Shown one piece after another: positions 18,420 through 26,042 of a DNA stretch of 64,000 bases. The notes under the pieces were generated by a model. The model saw only the letters and a list, made by a program, of their open reading frames with translations. It was not told the DNA's origin and ran no database searches. Position 1 is the first letter of the stretch, and each line of letters opens with the position of its first letter. This DNA is from RYN-230 sp963720645 (GTDB taxonomy: Bacteria; Actinomycetota; Actinomycetes; Streptosporangiales; Streptosporangiaceae). The DNA lies in NCBI GenBank assembly GCA_963720645.1, contig CAVRFX010000017.1, positions 1-64,000 on the forward strand. Reading direction: 5' to 3'. A program made the position numbers and the translations under genes.

Positions 18420-18787
18420 GGCTCCAATTGTCCGTCCGCGAACATCACCTGCCGCACCTCGACCCCCAGACCCTCGATCGCGGTATCCGGGATCTGCGCG
18501 GCCAGCTCGATCGCCCGGTCCTTGTTCTCGCAGTCGATCAGGTAGAAGCCGCCCAGATACTCCTTGGACTCCAGGAAAGGCCCGTCGGTCACCACCGGCT
18601 GGCCGTTGCGCACGGACACCACAGCGGCCTGTGACGGGTCGGCCAGCGCCTGCGTGGTGATCAGCTCGCCGGACTTCTTCAGGGCCGCGATGAACGTGCC
18701 GTGGCCGTCGCCGATCGCCGCCTTCTCCTCGTCGGTCAGCGCGTCCAGCACGGCCGGGTTGATATGCAGGCTGATCAGGAACTGCAT
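18416..18787 (-). CDS. YCII-related (YciI/DGPF) domain protein
   Basis: This 123-residue cytoplasmic protein has the ferredoxin-like YCII fold. The conserved segments are MQFLISLHINPA, VVTDGPFLESKEYLGGFYLI and IPDTAIEGLGVEVRQV. The DGPF motif is the hallmark of partners of ECF42 sigma factors. The stop overlaps the sigma factor start, so the two are translationally coupled. The molecular role of these partners is not settled. The frame is intact. Confidence 0.88.
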   Translation of the reverse strand: MQFLISLHINPAVLDALTDEEKAAIGDGHGTFIAALKKSGELITTQALADPSQAAVVSVRNGQPVVTDGPFLESKEYLGGFYLIDCENKDRAIELAAQIPDTAIEGLGVEVRQVMFADGQLEP

Positions 18788-18939
18788 CGTGTACTCCTCG
18801 TGGTCTGGGTGCCCCGGTCGGGCCCGTCAATGGGTTGGTCGGAGCAGCCGCCCTCGTCTTGACATCCTCCGCCTGGACATTCGGGTGAGATTTTCGCCGT
18901 CGCATCGCCCGGCCACGCAGGCAGCACGCGGGCCGCGGC

Positions 18940-18968
18940 TTGACGCTCATAGTTATACACAGCATAAT
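18940..18968 (+). promoter_or_regulatory. Promoter of the SDR gene, probably leaderless
   Basis: TTGACG (18940-18945) and CATAAT (18963-18968) are spaced by 17 nt. The ATG at 18976 lies only 7 nt past the -10, so the transcript would start at or next to the start codon. Confidence 0.65.
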
Positions 18969-18987
18969 TATTGTTATGTCTATAACT
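18951..18987. promoter_or_regulatory. Nested inverted repeats over the SDR promoter
   Basis: AGTTATA (18951-18957) and TATAACT (18981-18987) form an outer dyad. CATAA and TTATG form an inner one at 18963-18978. Together they cover the spacer, the -10 and the start codon, an ideal place for a repressor. This is the most AT-rich spot in its neighbourhood. The MarR protein 1 kb downstream is a candidate binder. Confidence 0.55.
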
Positions 18988-19707
18988 AACTTGGCAGCTC
19001 GTCCCGGTCCGCCGTCCCCCGGCAGGCGGGTGCTCCTCATCGGCGCGTCCCGCGGTCTGGGCCTGGCGCTGGCCCGGGAGTGGGCCCGCGGCGGCTGGCA
19101 CGTCGTCGCCACCGTGCGCCGTCCGGGCCGGACCCGCCTGCATGATCTCGCCACCACCTGCGCCGGGCAGATCGAGATCGAGACCGTCAACGTCACCGTG
19201 CCCGCGCAGATCGCGGCGCTGCACGGCCGCCTGGCGGACCGGACCTTCGATCTGCTCTTCGTGAACGCCGGCGTCACGAACCAGCCTGAGGGCACGGTGG
19301 CGCAGACGCCGACCGATGAGTTCATCCGGGTCATGGTCACCAACGCGCTGGCCCCGCTGCGCGTCATCGAGACCCTCCAGGACCGCGTCGAGCCCGCGGG
19401 CACGATCGGGGTGATGTCCTCGGGCCAGGGCAGCGTCGCCAACAACGAGCGCGGCGGCCACGAGGTGTACCGCGGCAGCAAGGCCGCGCTCAACACGTTC
19501 ATGCGCAGCTACGCGGCACGGCACAGCGGCAGCCGCCGGACCCTGGTCCTCATGGCCCCCGGCTGGGTGCGGACCGGGCTGGGCGGGCCGGACGCGCGGC
19601 TCAGCATCGACGACAGCATCCCGAACGTGGTCAGGACCCTCGACGCGCTCCAGGGCAGAGCCGGTTTGCACTATGTCGACTACCTCGGCCGCACGGTGGC
19701 GTGGTGA
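18976..19707 (+). CDS. SDR-family oxidoreductase
   Basis: This 243-residue Rossmann-fold short-chain dehydrogenase/reductase has the cofactor motif LIGASRGLGLALAREW near residue 21 and the NAG motif in LFVNAGVTNQPEG. Ser lies in VMSSGQGSV and the catalytic YxxxK in VYRGSKAALN. All catalytic residues are present. The start at 18976 is preferred because a promoter and operator sit immediately upstream. In-frame codons upstream of it encode only a short hydrophobic stretch. The substrate is unknown. Confidence 0.85.
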   Translation: MSITNLAARPGPPSPGRRVLLIGASRGLGLALAREWARGGWHVVATVRRPGRTRLHDLATTCAGQIEIETVNVTVPAQIAALHGRLADRTFDLLFVNAGVTNQPEGTVAQTPTDEFIRVMVTNALAPLRVIETLQDRVEPAGTIGVMSSGQGSVANNERGGHEVYRGSKAALNTFMRSYAARHSGSRRTLVLMAPGWVRTGLGGPDARLSIDDSIPNVVRTLDALQGRAGLHYVDYLGRTVAW

Positions 19708-19892
19708 CCGCCGCGAGGCCCGGCTGGTCCTGGCGATCTGCGGGTTACCATGGCCAGTCACGCCGCCTGGGCCGTCGTCACTGACTGTGGTATGACCGTC
19801 GCAGTGCCCGGCCTGGCATGGGCAGGGCGCTGGGCCCACGACACGGCGGTCCGGGCCGCCGCAGGGCTGAGGGATGCGGGAGCAGACGACGG

Positions 19893-20351
19893 ATGGCAGC
19901 CACCTCGAAGCGATCAGCTGATCCCGTTCAGCAGGCCTGGGCGCTCATGCAGCGGTTCGTCGATGCCCATAGCCGCCGGGGCGAGCTCGCCGGGGCGCTG
20001 GGATTCCGCCTCGGCGGCGGGCGGGGCAAGGTCCTCTTCCAGCTCCGCGACGGGCCAATGACCCTCAGCCAGCTGGCCGAGGCAAACGGCGTTGACGCCC
20101 CGTACGCGACCCTCATCGTCGACAAGCTGGAGGCTCACGGCCTGGTCGAGCGCCAGCCGCACCCCGGCGACCGGCGCCGCAAGCTGGTCAGCCTCACGGC
20201 CGCCGGTCACGACGCCATCGAGACCGCAGACGCGATCCTGCTGCGCCCGCCCCAGGCGATCAGCACCCTCCCGGCCGGTGACCTCACCCAGCTCACCCAG
20301 CTCCTCACGCGCCTCATCGACGCGGACGAAGCCGGAAACCCGCCGGCCTGA
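19893..20351 (+). CDS. MarR-family transcriptional regulator
   Basis: This protein of about 152 residues has a MarR winged helix-turn-helix. The recognition region is MTLSQLAEANGVDAPYATLI followed by VDKLEAHGLVERQPHPGDRR, the last part being the wing. MarR proteins are dimeric repressors released by small ligands. It lies between two SDR genes on the same strand and probably regulates one or both. The start at 19893 gives the usual family length; an upstream start at 19818 would add basic low-complexity residues. Confidence 0.85.
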   Translation: MAATSKRSADPVQQAWALMQRFVDAHSRRGELAGALGFRLGGGRGKVLFQLRDGPMTLSQLAEANGVDAPYATLIVDKLEAHGLVERQPHPGDRRRKLVSLTAAGHDAIETADAILLRPPQAISTLPAGDLTQLTQLLTRLIDADEAGNPPA

Positions 20352-20430
20352 GCGCCGGGCCAGCGCGGGAACCGGCGGCCTGGATCACGAGGGCCCGGTA
20401 CCGGGACCACCACAGCGGAGGTAGCGCACC

Positions 20431-21189
20431 ATGGACAACGGCGGCCGGCCTATCACGATCATCACCGGGGGCAGTCGCGGTATCGGGGCGGCAACCGCCG
20501 TTCAGCTGGCCAAGGCTGGCCACGACCTCGTCCTCGGCTACCGGGACGACGACGGCGCAGCCCGGCGGACCGGCGCCCGGGTGCAGGCCGCCGGAGCGCG
20601 GTGCGTCCTGGCCAAGGTGGACATCACCCGGCAGGATGACGTCGAGCGGCTGTTCTCCATTACCGCCAGCCAGGCGGGCATGGTGACCGGCCTGGTGAAC
20701 AACGCCGGCGTCACGGCTCACATCGGGGACCTCGCCGACACTCCCGTCGCGGTGATACGCCAGGTCGTTGACGTCAATCTGCTCGGCGTGATCCTCTGCG
20801 CCCGGCAGGCCAGCAAGGTCATGTCAGTACGCCGCGGAGGGCAGGGCGGGGCCATCGTCAACATCTCCTCCGCAGGAGCCACCCTCGGCTCCCCGCATGA
20901 GTACGTCCACTATGCGGCGGCCAAGGCGGCGGTCGAGGCCTTCACCATCGGCCTGGCCAAGGAACTCGCCGCCGACCAGATCCGGGTCAATGCCGTGGCT
21001 CCCGGGACGATCCGCACCGCCATCCACGCGGCAGCCGGAGACCCCGGCCGTCCTGACCGGGTCGCCAGGACCATACCGCTGGGCCGGGCGGGTGAACCCG
21101 GGGAGATTGCCCCGGCCATCGCCTGGCTGCTCGGCCCGGAAGCCTCCTACGTAACCGGCGCGGTGCTCCGGGTTGCCGGGGGGCTGTAG
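20431..21189 (+). CDS. SDR-family oxidoreductase, FabG-like
   Basis: This 252-residue classical short-chain dehydrogenase has the cofactor motif ITGGSRGIGAATAVQLAKAG at about residues 10-29 and NNAGV at about 90. Ser lies in VNISSAGATLGSP and the catalytic Tyr-Lys in YVHYAAAKAAVEAF. The end (EIAPAIAWLLGPEASYVTGA) is standard for the FabG group. A GGAGG site precedes the ATG. It directly follows the MarR gene and may form an operon with it. The substrate is unknown; the frame is intact. Confidence 0.9.
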   Translation: MDNGGRPITIITGGSRGIGAATAVQLAKAGHDLVLGYRDDDGAARRTGARVQAAGARCVLAKVDITRQDDVERLFSITASQAGMVTGLVNNAGVTAHIGDLADTPVAVIRQVVDVNLLGVILCARQASKVMSVRRGGQGGAIVNISSAGATLGSPHEYVHYAAAKAAVEAFTIGLAKELAADQIRVNAVAPGTIRTAIHAAAGDPGRPDRVARTIPLGRAGEPGEIAPAIAWLLGPEASYVTGAVLRVAGGL

Positions 21190-21269
21190 GGCCCGGGCAC
21201 CGGTCAGCGCTCTGCGGGCGGTACTCGAGCCGCCCCGCCCGAGGTCGGGCCCGCGCGGGCGTGACCGCG

Positions 21270-23390
21270 TCAGCCCGCGGTGACCGCCAGCACGAGGGGC
21301 AGCACCCGGGCCGCGCCGGACTGGCGGAGCAGCCGGGCGGCGACCGTCATGGTCCAGCCGCTGTCGACGCGGTCGTCGATCACCAGCACCGGGCCGCCGA
21401 GCGAGGCCACCGCCTCGGCCAGGGGCCCAGGGAGCTGCAGCTCGCGCCAGACCGCCTGGAGCCGCTGCGGGCTGTTGAACTGGCCTGACCCGCCGGGGCC
21501 CGGGCCCGCGTAGGTGAGGGAACCCAGCAACGGCAGCCGCCCGATCTCCGCGATCCGCTCGCCCAGGCTGGCGATGAGCCGGGGCCGGGTCCGGCTGGGC
21601 AGGGTGACGACCCCGGCCGGGCGCTGCTCCCAGTCCCACGCGGCCAGCACCTGGACCAGGGCGGTGACCAGGTCACCGGGCACATCAGCATCGGTGCCGG
21701 GGCTTTCCAGCAGGCTACGCAGCGCCGGCCCCCAGCCCAGCCCGGTGAGGCGGCCCAGTGCCCGCCCGGTATCGGCCGACAGCTCCGCCGGGATCTTGCC
21801 CGCCACGTCCACGCCGAGGCGTTTCATGCCCGGCGGCCACATCCGGCGCGGGCTGATGTCGATACCGGGACGGAGCAGCCGGGCCCGCGCGAGCGCGGTC
21901 CCTTCCGCCGACACCTCCGCGGGCCAGGGCTGCCCCGTGCAGTTGTCGCACCGGCCGCAGGGCTGCGCGGCCGGATCATCGAGCTGCTGGCGGAGGTACT
22001 CCATCCGGCAGCGGGGACTTCGCAGGTAATCGAGCATGGCCTGCTGCTCCCGGTGACGTTCCGCCGCCACCGTCGCGTAACGCTCGGCGTCGTAGGACCA
22101 CGGCTGCCCGGTCGCCACCCAGCCGCCGCTGACCTTGCGTACCGCGCCGTCCACGTCCAGGACCTTCAGCATCATCTCCAGCCGGGCGCGGCTCAGGTCC
22201 ACCTGGGTCTCCAGCGCACCCGACGACAGCGGCCCGGCCGCCTCGCCGAGCGCGCCCAGCGTGGCCCGGACCAGGGCCTCGGGCGGGAAGGCCAGCGAGG
22301 CGAAGTACGCCCAGATATCGCGGTCTTCCGGCCCCGGCAGCAGGATCACGTCGGCGCGGGGCACGGCCCGGCCCGCCCGGCCGATCTGCTGGTAGTAGGC
22401 AACGGGAGACTGCGGGGCCCCCAGGTGCACGACGAAGCCCAGGTCCGGCTTGTCGAAACCCATGCCCAGCGCGCTGGTCGCCACCAGCGCCTTGAGCTCC
22501 CCGTCGAGCAGGGCGCGTTCCGCGGCCAGCCGCTGCTCCTGTTCGTCCCGGCCGGTGTAGGGGAGGACGTCGTGGCCGCGGTCGCGCAGGAAGGACGCGG
22601 TCTCGTGAGCGGCGGCCACGGTGAGCGTGTAGATGATGCCGGAGCCCGGCAGCTGGCCCAGGTGCTCGGCCAGCCAGCCGAGGCGCTGCTGGGCGGCGGG
22701 CAGGTCCACGACGGCCAGGCACAGGCTCTCCCGGTCCAGCGGGCCGCGCAGCACCAAAGCGTCACCGTCGGCCCCGCTGGACAGCTGCTCAGCCACGTCG
22801 CGGGTGACCCGGGCGTTGGCCGTGGCCGTGGTGGCCAGCACGGGCACGCCTGGAGGCAGGTTCTCCAGCACGGTGCGGAGCCGCCGGTAGTCGGGCCGGA
22901 AGTCATGGCCCCAGTCGGAGATGCAGTGCGCCTCGTCCACGACCAGCATCCCCGCGGTGGCGGCGAGCTTGGGCAGGACCAGGTCGCGGAAGCCGGGGTT
23001 GTTCAGCCGTTCCGGGCTGACCAGCAGCAGGTCCACCGAGCCTGCCGCGATCTCCGCGTAGATCTCATCCCAGTCGGCCATGTTGGCCGAGTTCACGGTC
23101 CGGGCCCGCAGCCCGGCCCGGGCGGCCGCCTCGATCTGGTTGCGCATCAGGGCGAGCAAGGGGGAGATGATGATGGTCGGGCCCATGTCCCGGGCCCGGA
23201 GCAGGGCTGTGGTCACGAAGTACACGGCCGACTTGCCCCAGCCGGTGCGCTGCACGACCAGGGCGCGGCGCCGGTCGCGGGCCAGGGCCTGGATCGCGGT
23301 CCACTGATCCTCGCGGAGCCGCGCGGACGGCCCGGCCAGCGCCCGCAGGCTCTGCTCCGCCTCCTCGTGAAGGTCAGCACCGGACGTCAT
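21270..23390 (-). CDS. RecQ-family helicase with phosphoribosyltransferase-like C-terminal domain
   Basis: This 706-residue ATP-dependent DNA helicase has Walker A as QRTGWGKSAVYF, the DEAH box in VVDEAHCISDWGHDFRPDYR, the motif ATTATANARVT, and motif VI in QQIGRAGRA. The zinc-binding Cys pattern CRMEYLRQQLDD-CGRCDNC follows at about 470-505. Beyond residue 640 the chain contains GGPVLVIDDRVDSGWTMTVA, which matches the PRPP-binding loop of type I phosphoribosyltransferases. RecQ proteins unwind forked DNA in recombination and repair; what the fused domain adds is unknown. The frame is intact and the gene stands alone. Confidence 0.88.
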   Translation of the reverse strand: MTSGADLHEEAEQSLRALAGPSARLREDQWTAIQALARDRRRALVVQRTGWGKSAVYFVTTALLRARDMGPTIIISPLLALMRNQIEAAARAGLRARTVNSANMADWDEIYAEIAAGSVDLLLVSPERLNNPGFRDLVLPKLAATAGMLVVDEAHCISDWGHDFRPDYRRLRTVLENLPPGVPVLATTATANARVTRDVAEQLSSGADGDALVLRGPLDRESLCLAVVDLPAAQQRLGWLAEHLGQLPGSGIIYTLTVAAAHETASFLRDRGHDVLPYTGRDEQEQRLAAERALLDGELKALVATSALGMGFDKPDLGFVVHLGAPQSPVAYYQQIGRAGRAVPRADVILLPGPEDRDIWAYFASLAFPPEALVRATLGALGEAAGPLSSGALETQVDLSRARLEMMLKVLDVDGAVRKVSGGWVATGQPWSYDAERYATVAAERHREQQAMLDYLRSPRCRMEYLRQQLDDPAAQPCGRCDNCTGQPWPAEVSAEGTALARARLLRPGIDISPRRMWPPGMKRLGVDVAGKIPAELSADTGRALGRLTGLGWGPALRSLLESPGTDADVPGDLVTALVQVLAAWDWEQRPAGVVTLPSRTRPRLIASLGERIAEIGRLPLLGSLTYAGPGPGGSGQFNSPQRLQAVWRELQLPGPLAEAVASLGGPVLVIDDRVDSGWTMTVAARLLRQSGAARVLPLVLAVTAG

Positions 23391-23668
23391 GTGTCCTTGG
23401 TATCAGGCCGGGCCGACACCCGCGGCCCGGTCGCGCACGCCGTGCGGGCCGCCCGCGCGACGCGGACCCGGACCGCCGGGATCGTCGCACCGGGGCAGCA
23501 GACATTTGGGTTCATGGCACCGCAGTGGTCCAGCAGCAGGCCAGGCGGCACCTTACTTCGCTATGCTGCACGTACCGGACCTGACGGCAGCCCCCCGCCC
23601 TGCAGTCGAGCGTGCGTCACCATGGCGCACGCCAAAGGCATAGTTCCTGTGGCCCGAGGAGGTCGCTG

Positions 23669-24687
23669 ATGATCGCTGCCGGGTTAATGCGCGCCATGGC
23701 GCGCAGGCCACTGTGGCCTCTGGCGATCGCCGGGGTGACGGCTGCCCCGGTTCTCCTGGCGGCCCCCGCCCTGGCGGGTCCCACGACGGCAGCGCGCATC
23801 GGGACGGTCCGGACGATCACCGGAAACCCGGACGCGCGGACCGGGGCCCGGGAGGTCACCAACTGCGGGAACGGCGTGTCAGCCGTGACCGTGCGGCTGC
23901 CCGCAGGATTCAAGCCGCTCACCGCGACCCCGGCCCAGCTGGCCGCGAACGACCTGCCGCTCCGGCCGGCCGGGCGGGTGCAGCTGGCCGCGTGGCGGGC
24001 GTTCGTGACCGGGGGAGTGCAGGCGTCCCGGACCACATGCTCCTTCGCCCCGGTGACCCCGTCCAGCGCACCGCGGTCCATCGTGGGGGACGCGAAGCCG
24101 GCCACCTCCCAGTCGATCGTGGGGGACGCGAAGCCGGCGAGCCCGCAGTCGATCGTGGGCGACGCGAAGCCGGCGAACCCGCAGTCGATCGTGGGGGACG
24201 CGAAGCCCGCGAGCCCGCAGTCGATCGTGGGCGACGCCCAGCCGGGGGACTCACAGTCGATCGTGGGGGACGCCAGCCCGGTCCTCGGTACCCTGACGCC
24301 GCCGGCCACCGCGCCGCGGCCCAGTCCGGGGGGTAACCGGGGCAGCGCCGCGACCCGGACCGTGGTCTCCGGCACCTGGCGGGTCACCCGGCCCAGGAAC
24401 GCCCCGACCGCCGCCGCGTCCTCGTGGGCAGGCATCGGTCTCGGCCGCGCGCTGCCCCGCTCATCCAGGCGGGCTCGGCCGCAGGCGGCTACTTTGGCCC
24501 GTACCTGTGGTGGCGGGTGGTCCCGCAGCGCCCGGACGAGCAGCGGATCAGCCTGGACACCGCGCCGGGAGACACGGTGTACGTGCGGATCCAGCTGCTC
24601 CGCGGCCGGGCGGCGGTCACCATCCGGGACGAGAACACGGGCGCGGGCGGCACCTACGTCCTGCGCTACAGCGGGCTGGACGGTTAA
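23669..24687 (+). CDS. Secreted G1-peptidase-like protein with tandem repeats, frameshifted
   Basis: An N-terminal signal sequence (WPLAIAGVTAAPVLLAAPALA) is followed by a domain starting TNCGNGVSAVTVRLPAGFK. Then come six SIVGDA repeats and a C-terminal beta domain. That domain reads VVSGTWRVTRPRNAPTAAAS, SWAGIG, LIQAGSAAGG and ISLDTAPGDTVYVRIQL, resembling G1 (eqolisin) glutamic peptidases. The frame changes near 24444 within a GC run, and both sides fit one domain. I cannot confirm the catalytic Gln and Glu. GAGGAGG precedes the ATG. The peptidase assignment is tentative; secretion is likely. Confidence 0.6.
24077..24280 (+). repeat. 36-nt tandem repeat encoding SIVGDA units
   Basis: Five full 36-nt units and a partial sixth encode S-I-V-G-D-A followed by six variable residues (typically KPASPQ). 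The units are nearly identical at the DNA level, so the copy number may vary between strains. It probably forms a flexible or solenoid spacer in the secreted protein. Confidence 0.85.
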
Positions 24688-24695
24688 CTCACTGG

Positions 24696-25484
24696 ATGCA
24701 CGGCGACGTCAGGCTCATCAAGGCCTGCCTTAACGGGAAACGCAGCCAGGCCGAGTACCCGGCGGTGCCGGTCACGCCGGGCGAGCTCGCCCGGGACGCG
24801 GCGGCCGCGGCCGCGGCCGGGGCTGAGGCTATCCACCTGCACGCGCGCGGCCCGGATAGCGCGGAATCGGTGCACGCCGCCGACGTCGGGGCGGCGGTGA
24901 CCGCGGTCCGCGCCGCCTGCCCGGGCGTCCCGGTCGGGGTGTCCACCGGGCTGTGGATCACCCGCGGGGACGCCGCGGCCCGGCAGGCCGCCGTGGCGGA
25001 CTGGGCGAGCCTGACCGCCGCCGCGCGGCCCGATTTCGCCTCGGTCAACGTCAGCGAGGACGGATGGGCGGGAGTGGCCGGATCGCTCGGCGCCGCCGGG
25101 ATCGCCGTCGAGGCCGGGGTGTGGTCGGTCGCCGACGTCCGCGTGCTGGCCGACGCCTTCGCGTGCGGCGGGCTGCCGCAGCCGCCGCTGCGGATCCTGG
25201 TCGAGGTCATGGGCGTGCCGGCCGAGGCCGCGCCCCGGCGGGCCGGAGAGATCCTGCGCGCGCTCGACGACTCCCCGCTGCGCGGATTCCCGCGGCTGCT
25301 GCACGGGGAGGAGGAGGGCTGCTGGCCGCTGGTGGCGCAGGCGGCCCAGGCCGGGCTGCCGACCAGGATCGGCCTGGAGGACACCACGGCCGGGCCGGAG
25401 GGCGAGCTGGCCAGCGGGAACGCCGAACTGGTCCGCCGCGCGCTGGAGCTGCTGGCCGCGCATCGCCCCGGGCGGCGCGGCTAG
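24696..25484 (+). CDS. 3-keto-5-aminohexanoate cleavage (BKACE) family protein
   Basis: This 262-residue TIM-barrel protein is of the DUF849/BKACE family. Members condense a beta-keto acid with acetyl-CoA to give acetoacetate and a CoA ester. LIKACLNGKRSQAEYPAVP at the N-terminus, EAIHLHARGPDS with metal-binding His residues, and RILVEVMGV and GLEDT near the end are family features. No dedicated lysine-fermentation or carnitine genes lie near, so the substrate is open. It starts 8 nt after the preceding stop. The next genes are on the other strand. Confidence 0.82.
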   Translation: MHGDVRLIKACLNGKRSQAEYPAVPVTPGELARDAAAAAAAGAEAIHLHARGPDSAESVHAADVGAAVTAVRAACPGVPVGVSTGLWITRGDAAARQAAVADWASLTAAARPDFASVNVSEDGWAGVAGSLGAAGIAVEAGVWSVADVRVLADAFACGGLPQPPLRILVEVMGVPAEAAPRRAGEILRALDDSPLRGFPRLLHGEEEGCWPLVAQAAQAGLPTRIGLEDTTAGPEGELASGNAELVRRALELLAAHRPGRRG

Positions 25485-25583
25485 GAAGCTCAGCGGGGGG
25501 CCAGGATCAGTTTCTCCGCGGCGCTGCCTGGCTGCAGCAGGTCCTCGTTGCTGCCGGTCTTGCCGTTCAGCTTCACCACCTGC

Positions 25584-26042
25584 TCATGGCCCCGCGGGCC
25601 CAGCCTGCCTGCCGACGTCCGCGCTGCACGCTGGACACAGCCCGAACAGCTCCACGGTGTGGTCCACGGTGGTGAACCCGGCGTCGGCCGCGACCTGCTC
25701 GGCCCAGCGCTCCACCGCGCGGCCCTCGACCTCGACGCTGGTCCCGCAGTTGCGGCAGATCAGGTGGTGGTGGTGCGCGTTGCTCTCGCACCGGCGGTAC
25801 AGCGTCTCTCCGCTGGCGTCCCGGATCGTGTCCACCTGGCCGTCTTCGCTCAGCACCTGCAGGTGCCGGTAGACAGTGGTCAGGCCGATGTGCTCGCCAC
25901 GCTGGCGCAGCTCGGCGTGGATCTGCTGGGCGCTGCAGAACCCGGGGAGCCCGCCGAGGACCGCCGACAGTGCCTCAGCCTGCCGGGTCCCGCGCACCCG
26001 GGTGCCGCCCAGCGGACGCTTAGCAGGCACCGGCGTCATCAC
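25584..26042 (-). CDS. zur: Fur-family regulator, probably Zur
   Basis: This 152-residue Fur-family repressor has a winged helix including IGLTTVYRHLQVLSEDGQV and a metal-binding C-terminal half with SNAHHHHLICRNCG and LFGLCPAC. Two CxxC pairs form the structural zinc site, and the His cluster forms a regulatory site. It is the last gene of the zinc-uptake operon. Its GTG start overlaps the permease stop (GTGA); an ATG at 26039 is the alternative. With zinc bound it should repress the operon from the dyad at 29751-29771. Zur rather than Fur is inferred from context. Confidence 0.87.
   Translation of the reverse strand: MMTPVPAKRPLGGTRVRGTRQAEALSAVLGGLPGFCSAQQIHAELRQRGEHIGLTTVYRHLQVLSEDGQVDTIRDASGETLYRRCESNAHHHHLICRNCGTSVEVEGRAVERWAEQVAADAGFTTVDHTVELFGLCPACSADVGRQAGPAGP

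Noticed and set aside
24077..24280. CRISPR-like array
   Set aside because: The 36-nt units are head-to-tail without spacers, lie in frame inside a gene and encode a 12-residue protein repeat.
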